NCBI GenBank assembly: GCA_021295675.1
Contig: JAGWBY010000062.1
Span: 25,861-33,149 of the forward strand
Length of the DNA: 7,289 bases
Direction: 5' to 3'
Origin: Candidatus Latescibacterota bacterium
GTDB lineage: Bacteria > Latescibacterota > UBA2968 > UBA8231
The notes under the pieces are model-generated. The model worked only from the letters and a program-made list of their open reading frames with translations, had not been told where the DNA came from and did no database searches. Every line of letters starts with the position of its first letter. Position 1 is the stretch's first letter. Of the stretch, positions 1-6,443 are shown piece by piece. A program made the translations under genes and the position numbers.

Positions 1-342
1 AGATGTTGAGATAGGCTAGGAAATCGGAATTTTTGTCGTGGAACTGGCGGTGCATTTGGTCGGCCGCATCCTGCTCTTCCAAGGGCCGCTCACGCGGATC
101 TTGAATGCTGATGGCCGCGGCAATGACGAGCACTTCGGACAGGGCTTGCTCCTCGCGGGCCTGGAGCAGCATCCGCGAGACCGTGGGGTCGATGGGCAGG
201 CGCGCCATATCGCGGCCAAGGGGCGTGAGTGCGCGGTTTTCGTCGAGGGCGTTGAGTTGGCTCAGGAGCTGGAAACCACCGGTGATAGCGGCTTTTGCCG
301 GGGGGTCGATAAAGGGAAAAGCTTCAATGTCCCCTAGCTTGC
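1..342 (-). pseudogene. hrpA: HrpA continuation in a shifted frame (winged-helix and following region, partial at window edge)
   Basis: This is the missing continuation of the HrpA gene at 334-1641, displaced into another frame. Reading codons from 334 leftwards gives [12 protein letters not shown], then [15 protein letters not shown], then [15 protein letters not shown] and [14 protein letters not shown] at the edge, with no stop. These blocks match the winged-helix and ratchet-like region that follows motif VI in HrpA (E. coli has [43 protein letters not shown]). Between NLAE and LGD, family members have about 10 more residues; only 11 bases remain where about 33 are expected, a loss of 22 bases. 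No start codon with a ribosome binding site precedes this piece, so it is not an independent gene. The remaining C-terminal part lies outside the window. Confidence 0.88.
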
Positions 343-1641
343 CTCGGCGAGATTGGCGCGCTGGATCTCGGGCTGGGTGTATTCGGGCCGCGAGAGAAAG
401 TCCTGCTCTGAGTAGAGGCGAATGCACACCCCGTCCGTGACTCGCCCACAGCGCCCTTCCCGTTGGCGGGCACTGCTCTGCGAGATCGGTTCGATCGGCA
501 GGCGCTGGGTGTGCGTGCGGGGGTTGTAGCGCGACAGGCGCGCCAAACCCGTATCTACGACGTAGCGGATGCGGGGAATGGTCAGCGAAGTCTCGGCGAT
601 ATTGGTGGCCAACACTACGCGGCGGCGGTCCCCCGGGGCGAATACGCGCTGCTGCTCCCCGGCGGTTAGGCGGCCAAACAGCGGCAAGATCTCGACGCCG
701 CGCAGCTTGCGCCCTTCGAGCCGCTCGCGGGTTTCGCGGATATCGCGCTCGGACGGCAGAAAAACCAACAGGTCACCCTCCCGCGACATGCGTAAAATCT
801 CGTCCACCGCACTGGCGGCCGCATCCAAATACGTGTAGTCGCCGCGGTCCTGCAGGATCTCGTCGAGTGGCCAGTAGCGGACCTCGACCGGGAACATCCG
901 GCCCGAGACCTCGATGACCGGAGCGTCGTCGAACGCCTTAGAGAAGGCTTCGGTATCGATGGTAGCCGAGGTGATGACGATCTTGAGATCGGGCCGCTTG
1001 CGGCGCAAAAGCCGCAGGTAGCCGAGCAAGAAGTCGATATTGAGGCTGCGCTCGTGGGCCTCATCGACGATGATGGTGTCGTATTCGAGCAAGTCGGGAT
1101 CGCCTTGGGTCTCGGCCAGCAGGATGCCGTCGGTCATGACCTTGATGCAGGTCTCGGGCGCGGTCTGGTCGCGGAAGCGGATTTTGCAGCCGACATCGCG
1201 GCCGTAGGTCACCTTGAGTTCTTCGGCCACGCGCTGAGCAATGGAGAGCGCGGCGACGCGGCGCGGCTGCGTGACGGCAATGCGGCCGGCCTCGCCCCGG
1301 CCAGCCTCCAAGCAGATTTTGGGCAATTGCGTACTCTTGCCCGAACCGGTCTCGCCAGCGACGACAACGACGGGGTGCGCCTTGATCGCCGCGAGGATTT
1401 CTTCCCTGCGATCACTGATGGGCAGGGCGGCTGGGTAGGTGGGGATCGGGCGGTTTTTGCGTCGCCGCTCGCGCAAACGAGAAGAGTTGCGAGCTTGACC
1501 CAAGAGACGTTCGACTTCTTCGGGCTTGAGGCGGCGGCGATTCAGCCGCCCTTCGATGCGCACCCGATCCTCTAGCATGCACTTAGGCAGGAGGGTTTTA
1601 AGCGCAGCGATGGGGTGGGGTTTGGTAGGCGTTTCGCTCAA
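334..1641 (-). CDS. hrpA: ATP-dependent RNA helicase HrpA, helicase core (reading frame truncated)
   Basis: DEAH-box RNA helicase of the HrpA family, a cytoplasmic ATPase that remodels RNA and ribonucleoproteins. The 435 residues read here hold both RecA-like domains. Motif I is GETGSGKST (96-104), motif Ia TQPRRVAA (124-131), motif II DEAH (193-196), motif III SAT (225-227), motif [13 protein letters not shown] (345-356) and motif [10 protein letters not shown] (393-400). The start is TTG at 1641-1639; an in-frame TAA lies just upstream, so no earlier start exists, and an ATG at residue 22 is the alternative. No strong Shine-Dalgarno sequence is visible. The gene lies 18 bases after the amidohydrolase stop, so co-transcription is likely. 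After NLAE, where HrpA proteins continue into the winged-helix domain, the frame reads two foreign residues and stops at TAG (336-334). Full-length HrpA is about 1300 residues, and the rest resumes in another frame (entry 1-342). The family call is very secure; whether the truncation is real is not. Confidence 0.95.
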   Translation of the reverse strand: MSETPTKPHPIAALKTLLPKCMLEDRVRIEGRLNRRRLKPEEVERLLGQARNSSRLRERRRKNRPIPTYPAALPISDRREEILAAIKAHPVVVVAGETGSGKSTQLPKICLEAGRGEAGRIAVTQPRRVAALSIAQRVAEELKVTYGRDVGCKIRFRDQTAPETCIKVMTDGILLAETQGDPDLLEYDTIIVDEAHERSLNIDFLLGYLRLLRRKRPDLKIVITSATIDTEAFSKAFDDAPVIEVSGRMFPVEVRYWPLDEILQDRGDYTYLDAAASAVDEILRMSREGDLLVFLPSERDIRETRERLEGRKLRGVEILPLFGRLTAGEQQRVFAPGDRRRVVLATNIAETSLTIPRIRYVVDTGLARLSRYNPRTHTQRLPIEPISQSSARQREGRCGRVTDGVCIRLYSEQDFLSRPEYTQPEIQRANLAEAS

Positions 1642-1659
1642 AGATTACTTGCCAGCCAT

Positions 1660-2907
1660 TCAGCCGTCCGTGCGCCAGAGGCGCGGCACGGGGCTGGTGG
1701 CTTGGCGCTCGGGCAGGTGCCAGTATTCGGCCTCTGGCGGGATTTCCTGTAAGTGCGGACAGGTCATGCCGTGGCGATCCCACACCACCTCACCCGCGCG
1801 CAAGGTTAGCGCACATTCGAGGCGGTGCCGGGCTTCGATGCACGCCCAGCCGCAGTCGCGAAAGTAGAAGTTGCCCTCCAAGACGCCCAGCACGGCGACA
1901 TCGGCCTCAGAGCCGGGCGTCAAAGTCCCCAACTCGGGCCGGCGGATAGCGCTGGCGGGCGTGACGGTAGAGCGGTAGATCACTTCCTGTAAGGACATGT
2001 TCATGGCCAAGCACTTGGACATGGTGTCGAGCATGGAGTGAACGTGGCGGTCGGTGCTGATCGAATCGGGCGGGAAGCCGTCGGCAATAGCCGGCATGGC
2101 AGCGCGGTACCAGAAGCTGGCCGCTCCGTGGCCGAGGTCGAAGTGGATGCCCCGCTCGCGCGCCTCGCGCATGTAGTCGTACACCGCGCCGTTTTCATCG
2201 ACGACGGGGAACTGGCGGGCAAAGACGTGGGTGTGGATGTCACCGGGGCGCAGGTGTTTGAGGAGGAGATCGGGATAGGAGCGCTCGGGCGGGCGCGGCC
2301 AAAAGTCAACCATCACCGGCATTTTACAGCGCTCGCCGGCCTCGACGGCCGCGTCAACCGAGGCCCAAGGCGGATGCTCGTCGTCAAAGGGCTTGGAGGT
2401 CCAATAGTGGGCGGTCTTGATGCCGACGCATACATCGTCGTGGGCCGCGGCCATCTGGGCCGCCCGCTGCGGATCGAGATTGGCAACTACTTGTTCGGGA
2501 GGGCCCATGCCTGGAGCGGCGATGTTGACATAGGCGAACATGCGGATCTTGGAGTGGTCGATCACCGTTGTGCGGAAGTGCTCAAACTCCTCGGCCCCGG
2601 CCGTGCCCGTATCGACGCAGGTAGTTACACCCTCTTTGAGGAAGTGGGCGTCGGCGTGGAGACTGCCCACCATCCCGCCGGATTGGCGGGCGCGGGTATG
2701 GTACGTATGGACGTGGATGTCGAGCAGGCCCGGCACGACGACTAGGTTGCCCACGTCTATGACGCGATGGGCGTCTGCCGGGGAAATGTTCTCTTCAACG
2801 CGGGCGATGCGACCGTCGAGAACGCCGACATCGGCGACGCCGTCGATACCGTTTGCAGGGTCAATTACGTGGCCGCCTTTGAGCAGCATTTCGAGCTTGC
2901 GGGGCAT
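1660..2907 (-). CDS. Amidohydrolase/deacetylase family metallohydrolase
   Basis: Metal-dependent hydrolase of the amidohydrolase superfamily (TIM barrel with a flanking beta-sandwich), 415 residues, no signal peptide, so probably cytoplasmic. It belongs to the dihydroorotase-like group often annotated as amidohydrolase/deacetylase family, for which Atu3266-type members were shown to hydrolyse acyl esters; the substrate here cannot be told. Visible metal-site elements are HVH (His65, His67), the lysine of GIKT (Lys164, probably carboxylated and bridging), HTH (His225, His227), His260 in GHGAASF and Asp286 in STDRH. The N-terminal LLKGGHVIDPANG and C-terminal ELGTLTPGSEADVAVL strands are typical. 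The ATG at 2907 has no clear Shine-Dalgarno sequence. After STDRHVHSM the family normally has seven more residues of the type N-x-GMKDM before the L-x-x-MSK helix; here LDTMSK follows at once, an apparent in-frame 21-base loss near 2032 close to the active-site Asp. The HrpA gene follows and may share its transcript. Confidence 0.88.
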   Translation of the reverse strand: MPRKLEMLLKGGHVIDPANGIDGVADVGVLDGRIARVEENISPADAHRVIDVGNLVVVPGLLDIHVHTYHTRARQSGGMVGSLHADAHFLKEGVTTCVDTGTAGAEEFEHFRTTVIDHSKIRMFAYVNIAAPGMGPPEQVVANLDPQRAAQMAAAHDDVCVGIKTAHYWTSKPFDDEHPPWASVDAAVEAGERCKMPVMVDFWPRPPERSYPDLLLKHLRPGDIHTHVFARQFPVVDENGAVYDYMREARERGIHFDLGHGAASFWYRAAMPAIADGFPPDSISTDRHVHSMLDTMSKCLAMNMSLQEVIYRSTVTPASAIRRPELGTLTPGSEADVAVLGVLEGNFYFRDCGWACIEARHRLECALTLRAGEVVWDRHGMTCPHLQEIPPEAEYWHLPERQATSPVPRLWRTDG

Positions 2908-2941
2908 GGTTTTTCGTTTCGGATGTTGTAGTGAGAATCAA

Positions 2942-2970
2942 AAAGTAGGCTGGGCCAAAAACAGGGTCAA
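2942..2970 (-). promoter_or_regulatory. Possible weak promoter for the amidohydrolase-hrpA pair
   Basis: On the minus strand, TTGACC (2970-2965) is followed after 17 bases by TACTTT (2947-2942). The -35 box is good and the -10 box is poor. Transcription would start near 2935, giving a leader of under 30 bases before the ATG at 2907. It lies back to back with the stronger plus-strand promoter. The call rests on position and the -35 match only. Confidence 0.3.
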
Positions 2971-2979
2971 ATGAGATTG

Positions 2980-3009
2980 TTGACAATGGTCAGATACTTA
3001 GAGTACAAT
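2980..3009 (+). promoter_or_regulatory. Sigma70-type promoter of the nfeD-floA operon
   Basis: A perfect TTGACA -35 box (2980-2985) is followed after 18 bases by a TACAAT -10 box (3004-3009), five of six matches to consensus. It sits in AT-rich DNA that stands out from the GC-rich surroundings. Transcription would start near 3016, about 24 bases before the long nfeD start codon. No operator-like palindrome is obvious next to it. Confidence 0.72.
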
Positions 3010-3039
3010 TATCGGATTATAGCGTATATTCAATAGTAA

Positions 3040-4248
3040 ATGCGAAACCTTATCTACACACTTCTAATTTTGTCGGCCGGCAGCGCCCAAGCGCAGACCG
3101 TCTATCGCGTCCATCTCAAGCTAGAGGGCATGATCGACCCGGGCGTGGCGGCCTTTGTCGAGCGCGTGATCGCCGACGCCGACGAGGCCGCAGCCGACGC
3201 GATCGTCTTTGAGATCGACACCTTTGGCGGGCGCGTCGATGCGGCCACTGTGATCCGCGACGCCATCCTCGACGCCGAAACTCTAACCATCGCCTTTATC
3301 AATAAGCGGGCGATTTCTGCCGGGGCGCTAATTTCGCTGGCCTGCGACAAGATCGTCATGACGCAAGCCTCGACCATGGGCGCGACCACCCCGGTCGATG
3401 CCACGGGTACCAAGGCCAGCGACAAAGTGACCTCCTATATGCGCGCCGAAATGCGCGCCACGGCCGAGCGCACCGGCCGCGACGTCAAGATCGCCGAGGC
3501 CATGGTCGATGAGCGCGTCGATGTGCCGGGTCTGAGTGCCGAAGCGGGCAGGCCGGCCACCCTGACCACCGAGCAGGCGCTCAACTACCAGATGGCCGAC
3601 GAGACGGCCGAGACGCTGATTGAGCTGTTGCGCATCTACGATCTAGGCGAGGCCGAAATCGTCGAAGTCGAGCTCAACTGGACCGAACACATCTTGCGCA
3701 TGTTGACCCACCCGGTCGTCACGTCGATTTTGCTAGCGGTGGCCATGTTCGGCTTGATCGCCGAAGTGCGCACCCCTGGCTGGGGATTGGGCGGCACGCT
3801 CGCACTGGTGGCACTGGGGCTTTTCTTCGGCAGCCATTTGATCGTCCACTTGGCCGAGTGGCAGGAGTTGGCGCTCTTTGCTGTCGGCGTAGCGCTTTTG
3901 GTCGTCGAGCTGGTGGCCATTCCGGGCTTTGGCATTGTGGGTATGTTGGGTATCGCGGCGATGATTGCGAGCGTGGTGATTACCCAGCTGGGCGATTTTC
4001 AATTGTGGAGTTTCGAGGAAATCGTCTCGGTGATCGGGCGTCTCGCCGGCTCGATGATCGGCGCGTTTATACTCTCGCTCATCGTTTTGCGCTCTCTGCC
4101 CAAGTTCGCCGCCTTCAACCGCCTCGTACTCCACAACGAAATCAAGGCCACCGACGGGTACACTTCCTCCTCGCGCAAGACCGACGAGGACCTGTTGGGC
4201 AAGGAGGGGGTCACGGTCAGCTACCTGCGGCCCTGCGGCTCACCGTGA
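3040..4248 (+). CDS. nfeD: Long NfeD protein: membrane ClpP-class serine protease (C-terminal domain interrupted)
   Basis: NfeD-family protein with an N-terminal ClpP-type serine protease domain, membrane segments and a C-terminal NfeD beta-barrel. Family members partner with flotillin/stomatin-like proteins encoded next door, as here (FloA at 4842). A signal peptide covers residues 1-18, with cleavage likely after AQA. The protease domain spans about 21-200; by comparison with archaeal PH1510, Ser93 in RAISAGA is the likely nucleophile and Lys129 the likely partner. Hydrophobic segments lie near 226-243, 252-272, 276-315 (probably two) and 338-352. The NfeD domain starts near FNRLVL (359-364) and continues through EDLLGKEG to LRPCG, then reads SP and stops at 4246-4248. 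The true C-terminus follows in a shifted frame (entry 4236-4334). The ATG at 3040 is supported by the signal peptide and the promoter about 30 bases upstream, though there is no Shine-Dalgarno match, so initiation may be inefficient. Confidence 0.93.
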   Translation: MRNLIYTLLILSAGSAQAQTVYRVHLKLEGMIDPGVAAFVERVIADADEAAADAIVFEIDTFGGRVDAATVIRDAILDAETLTIAFINKRAISAGALISLACDKIVMTQASTMGATTPVDATGTKASDKVTSYMRAEMRATAERTGRDVKIAEAMVDERVDVPGLSAEAGRPATLTTEQALNYQMADETAETLIELLRIYDLGEAEIVEVELNWTEHILRMLTHPVVTSILLAVAMFGLIAEVRTPGWGLGGTLALVALGLFFGSHLIVHLAEWQELALFAVGVALLVVELVAIPGFGIVGMLGIAAMIASVVITQLGDFQLWSFEEIVSVIGRLAGSMIGAFILSLIVLRSLPKFAAFNRLVLHNEIKATDGYTSSSRKTDEDLLGKEGVTVSYLRPCGSP

Positions 4249-4334
4249 TCGCCGAGGGCGAATTCATCGAGGCGCAGCGGCCCATTAAAGTAGTAGAAGC
4301 CCGCGGCAGTCGAGTGGTGGTGAAGCCACTATGA
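4236..4334 (+). pseudogene. nfeD: C-terminal end of long NfeD in a shifted frame
   Basis: Codons from 4236 read RLTVIAEGEFIEAQ and then VEARGSRVVVKPL before a TGA at 4332-4334. This is the standard end of an NfeD beta-barrel (compare VSEGGYIERGEQ and VAGNRVVVQLV in the second NfeD of this window). It directly follows LRPCG of the upstream frame but lacks about 7 or 8 linker residues; the frame change fits a loss of 22 or 25 bases. Reading this frame makes the gene end overlap the next start as ATGA (4331-4334), a classic coupled junction, which supports this as the original reading frame. Confidence 0.85.
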
Positions 4335-4741
4335 GCTTTCTGGGGGGGGAGGTGTTGGAATGGGTTTATTCGCTGGCCTTGCTATTGCTCGGCTTTGCGC
4401 TGGTGCTGTTGGAAATTTTCGTAATTCCGGGGATCAATATCTTCGGCGTCGTTGGTTTGCTGACCGCGGTCGCTGGCATTGGCTATGCCTATATGAATAT
4501 GGGCGGCTTGGCGGCTGGCGTCGTGGCGGGCGTGGGGCTTGTGGGCATCGCCATCTTGGTGAGACTGATGCTCAAGGTCCGCGCTTGGAACCGCTTGGTG
4601 CTCAACGAGGACATGACGCGCAAAGCCCCGCGAGGATTTGCTCGGGCAGACTGGCGAGGTGCTGACGACGCTGAGACCAGCGGGGCGGGCGCAGTTCGGC
4701 GAACGAGTAGTCGACGTAGTCAGCGAAGGTGGCTATATTGA
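4331..4741 (+). CDS. Short NfeD-like membrane protein (C-terminal domain frameshifted)
   Basis: Second, short NfeD-family protein without a protease domain. Residues about 10-80 form three hydrophobic segments, with the family signature LEIFVIPGINIFGVVG at 27-42 (compare VELVAIPGFGIVGMLG in the long NfeD). The NfeD domain begins with WNRLVLNEDM (86-95). From about residue 99 the frame turns into unrelated arginine- and serine-rich sequence ending WLY, typical of out-of-frame GC-rich DNA. The real barrel continues from 4632 in another frame (entry 4632-4817). The ATG overlaps the end of the long nfeD as ATGA, so translation is probably coupled; there is no strong Shine-Dalgarno sequence. Short NfeD proteins pair with SPFH proteins such as FloA, encoded next. 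The family call is firm; the C-terminus as read is not a natural domain. Confidence 0.88.
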   Translation: MSFLGGEVLEWVYSLALLLLGFALVLLEIFVIPGINIFGVVGLLTAVAGIGYAYMNMGGLAAGVVAGVGLVGIAILVRLMLKVRAWNRLVLNEDMTRKAPRGFARADWRGADDAETSGAGAVRRTSSRRSQRRWLY

Positions 4742-4817
4742 GCGTGGTGAACAGATCGAGGTATTGAAAGTGGCTGGCAACAGAGTAGTTGTGCAGTTAG
4801 TCCCTTCCAAGCGTTAG
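4632..4817 (+). pseudogene. NfeD beta-barrel of the short NfeD in a shifted frame
   Basis: Starting at GAG 4632, codons read EDLLGQTGEVLTTLRPAG, then FGERVVDVVSEGGYI, IEVLKVAGNRVVVQLV and PSKR before TAG at 4815-4817. This is a complete NfeD OB-fold-like domain. It joins the upstream frame (LVLNEDMTRKAP) with too short a linker: the long NfeD has 18 residues between LVL and EDLLG, but here only 28 bases remain. A loss of 20, 23 or 26 bases fits the frame change. The recovered stop lies 24 bases before the floA start, giving normal operon spacing. Confidence 0.87.
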
Positions 4818-4829
4818 CTCACTCCCTTC

Positions 4830-4835
4830 AAGGAG
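4830..4835 (+). promoter_or_regulatory. Strong Shine-Dalgarno site of floA
   Basis: AAGGAG lies 6 bases before the ATG at 4842. It is the only near-consensus ribosome binding site in the operon. The nfeD genes and the downstream small gene lack one, so FloA may be translated at a higher level than its neighbours. Confidence 0.8.
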
Positions 4836-4841
4836 CCTATA

Positions 4842-5801
4842 ATGGAAGTCCTGTTTTTGGTCTTGATACTTTTTGGTATCATCATCTTTTTGTCGCTCTT
4901 TACGTATTTCGTCCCGATTGGCCTGTGGATCACGGCTTATTTCGCTGGGGTCAAGGTGGCGATCTTCAGAGACTTGGTGGGTATGCGGCTGCGCAAGGTA
5001 CCGCCCCGTCAGATCGTCGGCCCCAAAATTAGCGCGACCAAAGCTGGTCTCGACGTGGGCTTGGATCGCATGGAAGCTCACTTTCTGGCCGGCGGCAATG
5101 TCAACCTAGTGATCCTAGCGCTGATCTCGGCCGACAAGGCCAATATTGATCTGAGCTTTGAGCGGGCTACTGCGATCGACTTGGCCGGTCGCGACGTGCT
5201 CGAAGCGGTCAAGTTGAGCGTCAATCCCAAAGTGATCAACACGCCCTTGGTCGCGGCGGTCGCCAAAGACGGCATCCAAGTCAAGGCCCTGTGCCGGGTG
5301 ACGGTGCGCGCCAATATCGACCGGCTAGTTGGCGGTGCCGGTGAGGAGACGATCATCGCGCGCGTCGGCGAGGGCATAGTTACCACCATCGGCTCGTCGG
5401 GGACGCACAAAGAGGTGCTGGAGAATCCCGATCTCATTTCGAGGACGGTGCTGGAAAAGGGGCTGGATTCGGGTACGGCTATCGCCGATGTTGACGTAGG
5501 CGAAAACATCGGTGCCAAGTTGCAGACCGATCAGGCGGATGCCGATCTCAAAATCGCCCAAGCCAAGGCCGAGGAACGCCGGGCCATGGCCCAAGCGCGC
5601 GAGCAGGAGATGACCGCCCAAGTCGTGGAAATGGAATCGCGAGTCAAGGAAGCCGAAGCCGAAGTGCCGCGCGCAATGGCCGAGGCCTTCCGCGCGGGCA
5701 ACTTGGGCATTATGGATTACTACCGCATGCGCAACATCCAAGCTGACACGGAGATGCGCGACTCGATTTCCGAAGGCGGCGAGGACCGCGATAACAGCTA
5801 G
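4842..5801 (+). CDS. floA: FloA, flotillin-like SPFH membrane scaffold protein
   Basis: Flotillin-like protein of the SPFH superfamily (UPF0365/YqfA type), which in Bacillus assembles into functional membrane microdomains. It has 319 residues, compared with about 330 in B. subtilis. Residues 3-37 are hydrophobic and form the membrane hairpin, followed by the conserved block [14 protein letters not shown] (46-59). The SPFH core includes HFLAGGNV (80-87), [18 protein letters not shown] sequence (110-123), SVNPKVI (126-132), [20 protein letters not shown] (161-180) and [13 protein letters not shown] (185-197). The alanine- and glutamate-rich coiled coil spans about 230-285, and the tail is [20 protein letters not shown]. 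At residues 211-220 the sequence reads [10 protein letters not shown], whereas FloA proteins have GTA, then seven residues of the type F/Y-x-ILSID, then IADVD. This is an in-frame 21-base loss after 5480. The NfeD-FloA pairing is the usual gene order. Identity is near certain; correctness at 5480 is doubtful. Confidence 0.96.
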   Translation: MEVLFLVLILFGIIIFLSLFTYFVPIGLWITAYFAGVKVAIFRDLVGMRLRKVPPRQIVGPKISATKAGLDVGLDRMEAHFLAGGNVNLVILALISADKANIDLSFERATAIDLAGRDVLEAVKLSVNPKVINTPLVAAVAKDGIQVKALCRVTVRANIDRLVGGAGEETIIARVGEGIVTTIGSSGTHKEVLENPDLISRTVLEKGLDSGTAIADVDVGENIGAKLQTDQADADLKIAQAKAEERRAMAQAREQEMTAQVVEMESRVKEAEAEVPRAMAEAFRAGNLGIMDYYRMRNIQADTEMRDSISEGGEDRDNS

Positions 5802-5804
5802 TCC

Positions 5805-6308
5805 ATGGAACTCCTACTCTTTCTCCTCGCCATACTGTTCGCCGTGTTTTCGGCGCTGATGGAGCGTCGCAAGCGCCGCAAACAGGTTGAAGAGGCACAA
5901 CAACAGCGCGCCGAGATCGAACAACAGCACGCCGAGGTCAATCCGGCCACGCCCGTTGTCGCCGAGGAGAAGAAGGAAGAAGAGCCGTCCTTTGGGTGGC
6001 CTTTTGACGGCGATCCTTTTGAGGAGTCGGTTCCCGCCGAGGTCGATCCAGCCGAGGTCGATCCAGCCGAGGCCGAGCGAGAGGCACTAGAAGCCGAACG
6101 GCAGGCTCTAGAGGCCGAGCGGCGCACTGTGGCGGCCGAGCAGCAGGCCATGGCGCGGCTGACGGAGACTAAGCCTCAGGACTCAGGCGAGGAGCGGCGA
6201 CCTCGGCGCACCCAGCACCGTTGGTTTCTCACCCCTCAGACGGCACGCGACGCGATCGTCTATATGGAAATCCTCGGCAAGCCGAAAGGCGAACGAGAGG
6301 AGTGGTAA
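5805..6308 (+). CDS. Membrane-anchored coiled-coil protein of unknown function (floA operon)
   Basis: Hypothetical protein of 167 residues. One hydrophobic segment (2-19) acts as an uncleaved membrane anchor, followed by a basic stop-transfer stretch RRKRRK (21-26). Glu/Gln-rich coiled-coil sequence covers about 27-45 and again about 85-118, where the unit LEAER recurs. A linker (46-84) is rich in Glu, Pro and Asp and contains the duplicated PAEVD. The C-terminus (140-160) reads WFLTPQTARDAIVYMEILG; from memory this resembles a short tail motif (Ala-x-x-x-x-Glu-Ile-Leu-Gly followed by a basic residue) found at the ends of other small hypothetical proteins. The start is 3 bases after the floA stop with no Shine-Dalgarno sequence, so translation probably depends on coupling with floA. 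A role alongside the FloA/NfeD membrane complex is an inference from position only. Confidence 0.8.
   Translation: MELLLFLLAILFAVFSALMERRKRRKQVEEAQQQRAEIEQQHAEVNPATPVVAEEKKEEEPSFGWPFDGDPFEESVPAEVDPAEVDPAEAEREALEAERQALEAERRTVAAEQQAMARLTETKPQDSGEERRPRRTQHRWFLTPQTARDAIVYMEILGKPKGEREEW
6036..6065 (+). repeat. Tandem 15-bp repeat inside the coiled-coil gene
   Basis: The 15-bp unit GCCGAGGTCGATCCA occurs twice without interruption (6036-6050 and 6051-6065), followed by a partial third copy. It encodes AEVDP twice. This is an in-frame slippage-type repeat likely to vary in copy number between strains. Confidence 0.9.
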
Positions 6309-6316
6309 ATGGTATA

Positions 6317-6403
6317 GCCGGAGTGGCGGAACTGGTAGACGCGCTGGATTCAAAATCCTGTATCCGCAAGGGTGTGTGGGTTCGAGTCCCACCTCCGGCA
6401 CCA
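6317..6403 (+). tRNA. tRNA-Leu (anticodon CAA)
   Basis: An 87-base class II tRNA with an encoded CCA end. The acceptor stem GCCGGAG pairs fully with CTCCGGC, the discriminator is A, and CCA follows at 6401-6403. The D stem is GCG/CGC with loop GAACTGGTAGA. The anticodon loop TTCAAAA (6349-6355) places CAA at 6351-6353, reading UUG. The long variable arm has a short stem ATCC/GGGT closed by GCAA, as expected for leucine. The T arm is GTGGG-TTCGAGT-CCCAC. The anticodon stem CTGGA/TCCTG contains one T-T mismatch, at pair 28-42. The gene begins 8 bases after the preceding stop codon and may be transcribed with that operon. A run of five T residues follows CCA at 6404-6408. Confidence 0.95.
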
Positions 6404-6443
6404 TTTTTATTAACCAGTGCAAGCTAAAAAGAGATAGACCGCC

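Noticed and set aside
1054..1575. 173-residue plus-strand frame opposite HrpA
   Set aside because: It is a shadow of the GC-rich HrpA coding strand, which carries all helicase motifs; no family resemblance and no ribosome binding site.
2038..2745. 235-residue plus-strand frame opposite the amidohydrolase
   Set aside because: Long only because of codon bias on the opposite strand; the minus strand has the complete metal-binding motif set.
3733..4134. Minus-strand frames opposite the NfeD membrane region
   Set aside because: Antisense to clear transmembrane and NfeD-domain sequence; the composition is typical of antisense reading.
4230..4636. Programmed ribosomal frameshifting in the nfeD genes
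   Set aside because: A shift of one base could join the frames but would not supply the 7 or more missing residues; no convincing slippery heptamer with a downstream structure is visible, and in-frame gaps of the same size occur in neighbouring genes.
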